DNA from: Lepidostoma basale | Taxonomy: Eukaryota; Arthropoda; Insecta; Trichoptera; Lepidostomatidae | Length of the DNA stretch: 64,000 bases | Direction: 5' to 3' | Assembly: GCA_022606425.2 (NCBI GenBank) | Contig: JAHDVF020000892.1 | Coordinates: 310,001-374,000, forward strand | Shown: piece after piece, positions 33,101 to 45,100 of the stretch | Layout of the letters: each line of letters begins with the position of its first letter | How positions within the stretch are numbered: the stretch's first letter is position 1 | Translations under genes and position numbers: made by a program | The notes under the pieces: generated by a model | Seen by the model: only the letters and a program-made list of their open reading frames with translations | Told to the model about the DNA's origin: nothing | Database searches by the model: none

Positions 33101-36100
33101 TAAATTATTATATCGAATATTAAATGCGTTTTTATATTAATCTTTCTTTGTTTAGTTTTTATTAAATTTTTACCCCTGAAGATGGAGGTATCCTCCGAAA
33201 CATGTCGTGTTTTTTAATATTTTGTGGATTAAACAAATGTATTTTCAATTTCTTAAATAATATGTTGATTGTTTCTTGAACAATGATGTAAAACTCCATA
33301 TTAAAAAAAGTTAAGAGAAGCCGTGAAGACCATGGAAAGCATGGCATAACCAAATCAATCAAATGCTGAAAGGTGGCCACATTATTGTCGTTCCCGCAAT
33401 GGATCGTAGAGTCCTCATTTCTGTGATTCTTTTGAGAGTTTTTGTTCTGATGGTGTCAGCCTTCGTCTCAATTCCATATAACATTATAGGTCAAACGCAG
33501 GTTTTGCAGATTCATATTTCGCTCTTCTTCAGCATTTTATTTATTTATCCAAACAATCAAGCATCCAGCCACAATGACGGTTTTGTTTGTTAGTTCTCTT
33601 ACTTCTTCTTATAGAGGTCTCTGCAGCTTGATACATCAACACATAAGTACCTACTTAAAATGCATCACTTTTTATATTATTTTATTATCTAATGCAAGCT
33701 TGCATCATTTTTATTTGTTTGTTTATTAACCCTTAACGTACCGTGTTCAAAACAAAACGCTCGCTCCCATGTGGTAAGTTCAGTTTACCGCTAACTTTTT
33801 CTAAATATCAAGCATATGACTAGATGAATCAAAATTTAATTTATGTCATCTTGTAGGGAATTTCATTAGGAATAGATCGATATCTATAACATACATGGAT
33901 TATTTGAAAAACATATCATTATTAATTTTTTTCTGGAACCATGCGATTTCTGATATGGAATGCGTCACAGCATACGAGCAACTGGACACCAGGTATAAAC
34001 TTGTCTGCGCGCCGCAGCCGGCGGGCGAGACATTACGAGATTTTACGTATGATAAAGGCACCTAGGCAAAATGTATAGTACGTTCAAGACAACGAGTACG
34101 TATTAATATTTGTCCCTTTTGGTAAAGTGTTAATATTTTCACAGTTCTGATATTATTAAGTTGCGTTCTGCGTTTCCATCAACAGTCGGTATTATTACGT
34201 ACCTATTGAAAAAGCCAAAGATATAATTTATAATACGTTCAAAACAGCGAGTAAGTATTTGTCACTTTTGATAAAGTTGTAAATATTAGCAAAACAAATT
34301 CTACCTTAACACGAATGAAGGTGAGGGCAGTCTTAGAAAATATTTTTTTTTGGGATGAAGGAAGTAATTTTTTGCTTTTTTTTTATTACGAAATATTGAG
34401 AACACTTCAATGGAGGATTACAATTTTTTTTATAATATTAGGGTCCATAGGTTTTAAGAAAATCAACTTTAAATTGGCAGTGGAAACTCAATTGACCACA
34501 TGGCAACGCGACGGTTAATATCTATAGCATCACAGAATTAATTTCCGATACACAAAATATACAGATATGAGAGTTTTTAACAATAATAATGTATACACAT
34601 ATACACAATAAAAAAAAACTAAGTGGAAAAAACTGTCATTTTTAACAAATTGATAAAAAAATACATTTAAATTCTTAACAAATATAGTGCTTCCCTCAGG
34701 TGAGCCACACTAAAGGTAGTAAAACACTCGGGTGGTAAAACAATCTGTGGCCTCTTTGTCAAAGATAATTATCAGGGGCAAACAGACCTATATCGCACAG
34801 GATTTCTGAGTTATGTATACAACCGCCAAACAGTCGAAAGAAGTAAACACCCAAGTGAATGTCTCGTCTTCTTCAGAGTGACTGATACCTTAGCATCCCT
34901 AGCAAGAAATCAACTGGAAAGAGCCACGGGTAATATCTAAGACAGAGGCAACGCAGAACTAACTAACTAACCATCACGCCATTTCGGTATATACTGTAAT
35001 GTTATGATTTAAAAAAAATTAAATTGAAAATGAAATTGAAATGACAATGAGTATTACGAGTATATACTCGTAATAATAGAATTTTTAATGCTCGCATTAA
35101 TAATTTGTATACCTCGGTACACTTGATTGTTGGCCAAGTAGATTCCGGGTCATTCGAGTGTCAGTGCATGCTTGAATTATTGATCAACTGCCCTCCGTCC
35201 TACATTCTGCCGTGGCTATGTAACGTATGAGACTAATCCATATTGTTTTCAAGATACATGCGATGTATTTAGCATATCAACGGCTAATGTAATAGTGTGG
35301 TACACAGTGCACAGTCTCCAGTAGTACCTATATGAATTAACTCAGTACTTTCATGTCTTCATAACTAACTAACTAACCATCACGCCGTCTCCCCGAAAAG
35401 GTAGGTAGTTAGTTAGTTAGTTATAATAATAACTTCTACCAAGAAATTTCAAAACACAATATTAACGTGAATTTTCTGTGACACTACTTTAAATTCGGTC
35501 ACATGTGTTGGAGAAATGAAACGTAACGGGTGATGTTAGATATTTTTCTATGAGAAGAAAATTACCTGAAAAATTGCATAACGTTGTCGTCTTACCACAG
35601 ACTTTTGCCTGGCAAAGTTGCTGTGACATTTTAGTTCCATTTTATGAATCTGTACTGTTGCACAAACACGTTTCGGACTAAACACTTCTTTCCTTTGAGT
35701 TCATAAAAATATTGTTTATCAAGTTTAAATTTTGAACTGACTTTCACGAGTTATTCAAACTTACTTACTTCCTATGGCCACACAACTCTTGAAGAGTTTT
35801 AGCCTCTTTGATGATTTTTCGCCAAGCTCCTCGATCCTGCGCCTTTTGCTCCCAGCAGTCCGATTCGCCCAGCCTAGTCAGGTCAGCCAGACATTTTTCA
35901 TTAGGCGCTGTCTAGGCCTTCCTAGAAGTCTTTTCATGTCTTCATTCATTTCAATAATATTAAAAAATGGTTAATACGAAGGGGTTTTGGCAGAGTACAT
36001 AGGTTTCCGACGTCATCAAATTGGCCGCAATCCTTAAGTGGCGATGGGCGGGACACGTAACACGTAATGCAGATGAAAAGTGGACAAGGCGACGGCTGTG

Positions 36101-39100
36101 CTGGTGCCCGAGCACGAAAAAGCTTGGAGTTGGGATTCCACAGTTGCGTTCATCATCAGCCGTCTGTCATCCACTGCTGAATATAAACCTCTCCCAAAGC
36201 ATGCCACCGCCCCCTATCCATTACCGCTTCCATCAATCCATGACCAGCAATCCTGTTCAGATCGTCAGTCCAGCGGGCAGGGGGACGTCCATCTCTGCAG
36301 AATCCTGCACGCGGTCTCCATTTCAGAACCTGTCTCCCCCCTCGGTCGTCGGTTCTCCGACAGATATGGCCAGCCCACCGCCACTTCAGCCCACCCATCC
36401 TCAGAGCCACCTCAGTCACCTTGGTTTTTTGTCGAATAAATTCGTTTCTAAATCTGTCCCAAGGTCATTCCAAGCATGGCTCTTTCCATGGCGCGTTGGG
36501 CGTTCTTGAATTTGTAGACTAGACCTTTTGTCAGTGTCCACGTCTCGGCTCCGTACGCCATGACTGGCAAGACGCACTAGTTGAAGACTTTAGTCTTGAG
36601 TCATGATCGAATATGAAAAAATTTGGTCACGATGTATGAGTAAAGATAATTTCTTAGGGAATGTGAATTTATTTTGGCCTATAATTTCCTCCGTCAAGTT
36701 CCTTATTGAGAAGTGGACTGCCAGCTGTCTATCCATCTCTTTGGACGTCGTCCCTGAGGTCTGCTTCCTAGAAGTAAACCGTCCCTTGCTGCTCTACGGT
36801 CCTCGCATCTGCCATTATGGACACATGTTCATTCCAGAACCTTATTCTCTGCCGTCCCCATCTTACAATAACTTCGACGTCGCATAACCTTTTGATATCC
36901 GTATTTCGTATTCTATCACGAAGGATTTTGCCCTGCTGAGTGTCTTCATTTCGCTCATTCAAAGTAGGCTTTTTGTTCTGACAGTATCGGCTCTATTAAC
37001 TAGAAGCAACTGTTGTTTTATAAATAAGGGTTGGTCTGTATTATCGATTGTATTCGAGGCCCTTTGCGGAATAATTTAAGCGGACACTACCCTATTAAGC
37101 ACAATGGATGAGTCGATGGCGTATGCAATATTTATTGGATCCGTTGTGCTGACCCCATTAGTGGTCAACCTTTCAGCGGAATTGTTATTTCAACCTGTTA
37201 TAGGTACTTTCATTCTACAACTTCAAGCTGCATTTTCACAATGTATTATCCTATTAGACTATAAATTACACGATTATCCCTTTTACTTTGTGTTCCCTTC
37301 ATATAGTACCTATGGGTTTTCTGATCATAATAGTAACATTAAAATATGAAATATTCACATGAATAAAAACGTCCACTTCCACAAACAAATTCCATTATAA
37401 ATGGGAATGACATGTTTTCATAATGTCATTCCCATTTATTATCACAATTTGTGATAATATTGTATTTAATATGTGGCTTTACAACATTATTCAAAAAACA
37501 TAATATTGAATTAAACTATGCTATTAATATTCAATATTTTATTGAATACTATACATAATAATAATTATTATTATTATTGATGATTTACCAAGTACATGGT
37601 TTTAATACCTCCCAACCGGGGTAACCCGTTCTAGGGAGGCATTCCTAGCACTCTATATAATTTCAATATATAAATTCCAATTTAGGGAACAATATTAATG
37701 AACAAGGGGAGCGACACATTTCCTAAAGTGTATAACTTAAAATTAATTATCTAAGTTTCCTAAAGTATACAACTTAATTTTAATTATATTACAGCACTAT
37801 TTAAACTATTTACTTATTATTAAAAATCATGCTACACACAAGCCGCCCTTGTTTTAATGTCTCCGTAGTTACATGTTTTTTGTAATTGTGCATTGTCATT
37901 TATACATGAGATTTCCATATTATTTTTAAAATCTTGAGTATTCTCAACATATTGTATGTGGATATTTTGCTATAAAAGTATCCGTTAAAATATGTTTTAC
38001 TAAATTATAATTATGAAGATAATTGTATATATTATATAAATATGATTGTAGTCCTTTTCAAAACAAACAACTAATTTTATTAATTATTTTCCAGTGTTCT
38101 CAACAGAAGTCCAGATCATCTCATCAAAGAAATTATTCTAGTCGATGACTACAGCGATAACCGTGAGTATTTTTATTCTATTACTGTGTTCAAGTGAAAC
38201 CTTCAACATATTAAAATGATAAAAATGTCAAGACTTATATTTTCGAATTGACGTTTTTTTGTTAAGATGTTTCGCTTTGCTTGGACAGAATATGTATTGT
38301 AATACTGCCTAGCCCAATGCTGCTTATTTTAAACTAGTAAAACATTTTTTAAGATAGAAAAGCTGAACGGCTTCTGACATACTTCTCTCGCCTCCTCACA
38401 TTCGTACATCGTGTCACACACACATGTCGGTTTCTCTCACGAAGCTGACATTTAAAATTTGATTAATTTTATCGTGACACGTTTTCATCGGTCTACATTA
38501 ATATCGTGATCTGTTTAAATTGTGAACGTACTTATACTTGTTTATTGTTTCTTAAACAATGATGTAAAATTCAATATTAAATAATCAAAACGAATGAAAA
38601 CGTCTGTTTTCTATAAGTTTTATTATATTTTATGTGAATGACATGTTTCGCCTGTCTTAGACATTATCTGACTTGGAGACCGTGGACGGCAAAGAGAAGT
38701 GCAGGGCGACCGCAACTACGGTGGAAGAATGATCTGAACAGACACGTCGGAATAACCTGGATGCAGTCTGCACAGGACAGAGTGACATGGAAGCGAATGG
38801 AGGAGGGCTTTGTCCAGGAGTGGACGGGAATAGGCTGAGGAAGAAGAAGAAGAAGAAGGCATTATCAAATGTGCATAAGGCTTTTGATAATGCCTTAGTC
38901 AGGCAAAAAACGTCAATAACATAACTTATAGAAAACTCGTATTTCTCATGATTGAGGGTCGTGTCCATACTGTAAACCATTGACCATAATACGCCATGCG
39001 CTCCTGTCACCCGTCAGTTTCCAAGCGCCAGCTAATGAAAAACCAGTCAGTTCCCTGATTTGATCGAAACAGCTGTTCGGTGGTCGTCCTTGTGGTCGCC

Positions 39101-42100
39101 TTCCCTCTAATTTGCCCATGATTATGAGCTTTTCAAGGTTATCCTGAGCTCTCTGAGCTGTGTCCAAAATATGTAAACACTATCTGATACCCAACTGGTC
39201 AATGATTGACTGGTTTGTTCTTCTTGCCGTCCAGGGTATACGCAGCATTCGTCGCCAGCACCACATCTCGAAAGCATCAATTTTGGACCTCTCTGATGTT
39301 CGCATAGTCCAAGACTCGCAACCATAAAATTATACAAAACAGGCGTTTTTATTCGTATTATTTACCAAATGTCTTTGTTTATTGAACAATGATGTAAAAC
39401 TTCATATTAAATAATGTCTGTTTTCTAGATTTTTATAATGATTTATGTGAATGATATATTTTACCTGTCTTTGTCATATTACTTACAAATTCCTAAATCC
39501 TAAAGTGTGAAAAATATTAAACTTTCTAGAGCTTTTAAAATACTGTTCCCACTTTTTTGTTATCCGCTTTGATCGTATTTTATTGCGTAAGATAACAAAA
39601 TTTCCATTGTAATCCCTACCTTAACAGCTAGCCTCTATTTGCATTGCATCAACTTTATACTCACATATCACCGTTGATAAGATTAATAATAGACGTATCT
39701 CAAAATCATGTTGATGGTTTTGTGTGTTCATAAATAAATATTTGTATTTTATGACATACAATCGTATCGTCTTTAAGTGAAGTTATTGTAAATCATTGGC
39801 TTAGTCAGGTAAACTACAAGTTCTAAGATTCTAGAGACTAACTTTCTAACTAACTATCATTCGTTTCCCAGCAGGTATAGACAGAAAAGATGGACAGCCC
39901 ACTTTTTTTAAAGAAAGTAACATAGAAGTTCCCGCCACATACCCGAGGCTGTTATAGGGCGTAGCGGCGCCCTTTTATCAGCCTCGCTCGTACACTCCCT
40001 GGGCCTGTCCCCGGTCCATCCGGGACTTGCATTTAAATACGGCAACAACAAGGGGGTGCCAGACCACATTTAATCTACTCAATCTCACTTCTGTGCTCCG
40101 CTGTACTTTATTGAATAAATAAATAAGCAACAACAACAACAAAACCATCACGCCGTTTCCCCGCAGGGGTAGGCAGAGAGAATGGACCGCCACACTACTC
40201 TATCCTGGCAAACCTCTCTAGCTTCCTCCACATTCATACAACGAGTCATACACGCACGTCGATTCCTCCGACTTCTAACATGACCAACCTTTAAAATTTG
40301 ATTAATTTGGTCATGCCATGTTTTCCTCGGTCTGCCTCGACTTCGTACCCCATTTACATCATTAACGTATACTTTCTTAACCATTCTTTCTCCATCCATG
40401 CGTTCCATATGTCCGAACCAACGCAGCGATCCTTTCATAATTTTGTTCATTATACCTTCTTCCGCTCTACATTCCTTTCTTATATCAGCATTAGAGATTC
40501 TGTCGTATATCGTTCTACCACACATACGTCTTAGGGACCTCATCTCTACCGCATTTATTCTACTCTCATCCTTCTTTTGCCAGTTCCATGCTTCGCTTCC
40601 ATACATTAAGGTTGGGACCAGAACTCCATTGTGAACGGCCGTTTTCGCTTTCATTGATAAATTCTTGTTTCCAATAACTATTTTAAAGCTCCATTCACTT
40701 TGTTACCCGCACCAACCCTTCTTTCGACGTCACTATCCGTTCGGGCATCTGCTGTGAACATACTACCTAAATACACAAATTCCCTCACCTGTTCCAAGTT
40801 CTCTTCGTTCACACTTATATTACAAACTGTCATTTGCTCTTCCCTTTCGAAAACCATCACCTTTGACTTTCCGACATTCATCATTAAATCATTTGACTTG
40901 CATACCTCATTCATTCTCGACACCAAGATTTGTAATTCGTCCGCACTATCCGCAACGAGAACGGCATCGTCCGCGTAAAGCAGACAGTTTACAGATAAAT
41001 CACTCATCTTAGCACCAGCATTTATACCTTTAAGTTCTTTCATACACTTGTCCATATACAGATTGAACAAGCATAATATATAATACATTATCATTTTAGG
41101 AACATTATATAAAAGATAAAAATAATGATACACCACAGGACTGCCCACTGTGCTATCCTGACATAAGTCAAGCGCATCTTCTACATTCACACACCGTGAC
41201 GCATGCCAATCGATTGTTTCGTCTTCGAACATAGCCTCCTTTCAGTAGTTGATTAATTTGTTCATGCCATGTCTTCCTTGGGCATGCTTGACATATTTTT
41301 TTTGTATATATATCTTTTTAACTATTATTTCTTCATCCATTCGTTCCGTATGCTCAAAATAACTAACTAACGCATTATCAAAAATTTGATAATGCCTTAG
41401 ACAGGTGAAACATATAATTGAAATAAAATATAATAAAACTTATAAAAATACAAACGTTTTCATTCGTATTAATAAACTAACTAACCATCACACTGTTTCC
41501 CCGGAGTGAATGCAGAAAGGATAGACGTCATACTGCTCTGTCCTGACATACCTCTTAATATTTCTCTACATTCATACATCGACCATGCACGCTCGTTGAT
41601 TTTTCGGACTTCGAATATAATGATTTATTGATTTGGTCATGCCATGCTTTCCTCGGTCATCCTCGGCTCCTTTTTCTATTCACACTGCTTATTTTTAAAC
41701 TTTCTCTCATCCAATCGCTCCATATGTACACATCATCTCAGGTTATCAAATTCGGCCAGTCGAGTCGGACAGTGAAAATATACGAAGTGAATGCAGTGCG
41801 AATAAAAGTGTTATGAACGAAATAATGAAAGAAACTTTTAGATTGTTTGGACACATGGAAAGAATGAATGGAAAAATAATGGTAAAAAATGTATATGTTA
41901 ACGATGTAAATGAAACTAGCAATAGAGGAAGACGTGGCATGATCAAATAAATCATAATAATTAAACAAAACGATACTTTTATAACTACTTCCACATTTGT
42001 CTTTATTTCGACAGCGACTGGTTTCGCCAGGCTTGCTGGCATCGACAGACTGGTCAGAACAAACGCCAGCGAGCCTGGCGAAACCGTCGCTGTCGAAATA

Positions 42101-45100
42101 AAGACAAATGTGGAAGTAGTTCTAAAAAACTTCATTTTATTTAATTATTATTCAAAATGAATTTCCATCAAGTGATTTCAGATAAATCATTTGATTATTT
42201 TAAAAATAAAACATATGTTGAATGTCGACCACGTGAGGAGTCGGAGAATTAGATGTGCGTGTATGACACAATGAATGAATGTTGAGGATTCGAAAGAAGT
42301 ATGCCAGGAAAGTTAAGGGTGGCAATCCATTATTTCTGTTTTCCCCTTCGGGGAGATAGCGTGATGGTTAGTTAGTTAGTTAAGTCGGACAGTCTAACCC
42401 GGACAGTCAGGTTATAGAAGAAACAATTACAACATATAGTAAGTATCCTTTAAATCAGTATGGCGAATTTCCAACAGTCTTAGTCTCACTGCATTACTAA
42501 AGAGAATAACGGTAAATGTGATTTGGCGTGCGCTTTAACACATTAGTATTATTTTATCCTCACGCCATGAGGCTTTTGATTAATATGCAACAAACGATAC
42601 ATGTATAGGTACGTGCTCTTGGAACCAACCAGTTCACGATATTACTACTTCGTTAGGGGATTGGTTCGAGTTGTAAGGCTTTCGTAAAGGCGCGTCAAAT
42701 AATATTATTTGTTTAATATACTTGGATTTTAAAGCACTTTACCCGGAAATCAAGGATTATAGGTTCAGGTCCCGTTGCATAGAACTATTATTCCGTTCGT
42801 AAAGTAATTGTGTGTGTATTAATTCATTGTTCCGCAAAGCGTGTGCCGCGGCACACTGGTGTACCGTGGTCAACAGTTGGTGTGCCGCGGAAAAAAGTCA
42901 ATGTTTTGTGAAGATAATACACCTAAAAATAGCTGAGAGCTATAAGAGCGAGGCGCTTTATTACGCGAGGGGCGGGATGCCTCACCCGCGTGGCGCGCCT
43001 CGCTCACAAGCTATCGCCGAACGCAGCACGTCTGCGTATCGAGTAAGTACTTGTATTTACTCGTTTAGTAATAAATAAATACTAAATAAACATTGCTTTT
43101 TTCTTTGTTGTACCTCTAAAATTTCTTGCTTTGATTGCACACAAAAAGTTTGCGGAACACTGTATTAATTGATACACGTTGGACATTGAGTGTCATTGAA
43201 ATGTATAGCTGTTTGAAGAATGGTCGCAAATTATGACGTCATATTTATAAGATACTACCTGCACCGGTAAAGCAGATGATTGCATCCTAAGTAAAATTAA
43301 AAAATGATCACTTCGATGGTTTGGACATGTGGAACGAATGGTTGAGAAAGAATTGTTAAATTGTATACAAGTAGTGTGAATGCAAAATGAAGCCGAATAC
43401 AGCTGAGAAAATATGACATAACCAAATTAATCGCCACATTTGAAGTCGAAAAAATCGCCGAACATACATGTTACGCTGTATGCATGTAGAGCACTGGTTC
43501 CCAAAGTGGTCTATAACGACCCCAGGGGTCGATATAGACTTGCAAGGGGTCTAAGACAATAATTGGGAAAAAGGGGGTGTACGAGATGGTCCAACTAAAT
43601 TGAAACCGAATATTGAAATTTTCATAGTGTTTTTCTTTTACTTAAAAATGTTGAATTTGCATTTTTTTGCTCATTTTTTTAAGATCCTTAAAGAGATTGT
43701 TGCGACAGCTGTTCCGTATTTTCCAAACGAGCAACAAAAAAAACGTCGACAAAAAAAATACAGAATTCGTTGTCGACCTTTTTTGTCTTGAATTTCTAAA
43801 AGTATGGGACAAATGTAGAGGAAACTCGAGAGGTATGTTAAGATAGAGAGCAGTGTGGGGGGTCCGTCCTCGCTGGCTATCCCTTCGGAGAAAGGCGTAA
43901 TGGTTAGTTAATTAGTTAATTATGTGTACTGTATAAACAGTACCCACTGATTAGGGTAGGTAAACTAAGTATTATATATTTTTGATGCGAGTCTTTCACA
44001 TTTTAAATTTTCTTGCAATTAGAAAATAAGTCAAATAAAAGAGCGTGGTCTTTATATTTGAGGCGCGCCTATTAGGTCGATCAGAACCATTTGAGTTTTT
44101 ATCACTTCCGCCGTCATAAGGCTGCGCGTATACTGCATGACCCGGTAATGGAGTGTGACATAAACCGCCAGGAATTTCCACAATTTGCTCGCAAGTGTTT
44201 ATTGGCGATAAACGAATAAGAGAAAGCCAATCAGGACACGATCTTTTTATTGATACAGAAGCAGAGTGAAAATTCTGTATACTGGAATATAACATTCCAA
44301 ATTTATTATGTTATGTTAGTGAAATCAGATAATTATTACGATTTTATTATATTTTCACTTTTCATTTGCGATGTTATTCTAGCTTTTTTTTTAAGAAAAC
44401 GTACTAAAGTTTTCTCTTTCCCATCACGTGATCAATTAACTCAACTTTCGCCTCCAGCAGTCCCTGTCCTCAGCAGTCATCCTCCAGTTCGGCACCCGAA
44501 GAAGTTGTGCTGCATCCCTCGTTACTTCGTCCTCCCACCTTAGCCTTGGTCTTCCCACCCTTCTCTTCCGCGCGGGTGTCCAGTCATAATGCGTTTGGGG
44601 ACCCGTGAGTTCAGCATCCTCTGTAAATGTCCAGCCTATTTCAATATTTGTAGCTTTATGTGTGTGGAGATGTTGGGGGCCTGGTACATGGAATACAGCT
44701 CATCATTGCGTCGAATACGCCATTTCTCTCCTTCTCTCAAGGGTCCACAAATTTGCCGCAACACCTTTCTTTTGAGGGTGTCCAGCAGTTCCGCCATTTT
44801 GCGATCATTTGCTCCATTTTACTCCTGTCTCTTGAATGATGAATGAGGCTACCCACGGTCAGCAATCCACTCCACTGCCTGAATCCACTTCCGAGCCATG
44901 ACATTTTTTTGCCCCCTACGCCCCCTTTTCCTTCGATCTACTTCCCCTCAATTATCAGCTGCAATAAATGATACTTAGGGTTGCGCATATGGCGAATATG
45001 TCCTAAGATGCAGTTGTTCTCCTTTATTAATTTTTTTTTTAAATATAATTAAAGTTTTAATCGTAATTAAATTGTATTAATTTGTTTTTTGTTAGCTGCG

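Noticed and set aside
36080..36439. 119-codon + strand frame
   Set aside because: It is the antisense of LINE-I, whose minus-strand frame has the recognisable WRWAGH and QQWMTDG blocks.
36021..36509. 162-codon protein
   Set aside because: It runs from LINE-K sense into LINE-I antisense; only the first ~40 codons are a real (LINE-K) reading frame.
40678..41232. single 184-codon protein with a YADD motif
   Set aside because: Its first ~35 codons come from a different LINE-A-related fragment joined in frame; it is a fusion of two repeat remnants.
44589..44846. 85-codon + strand protein
   Set aside because: Antisense of a decayed LINE-E-type region.
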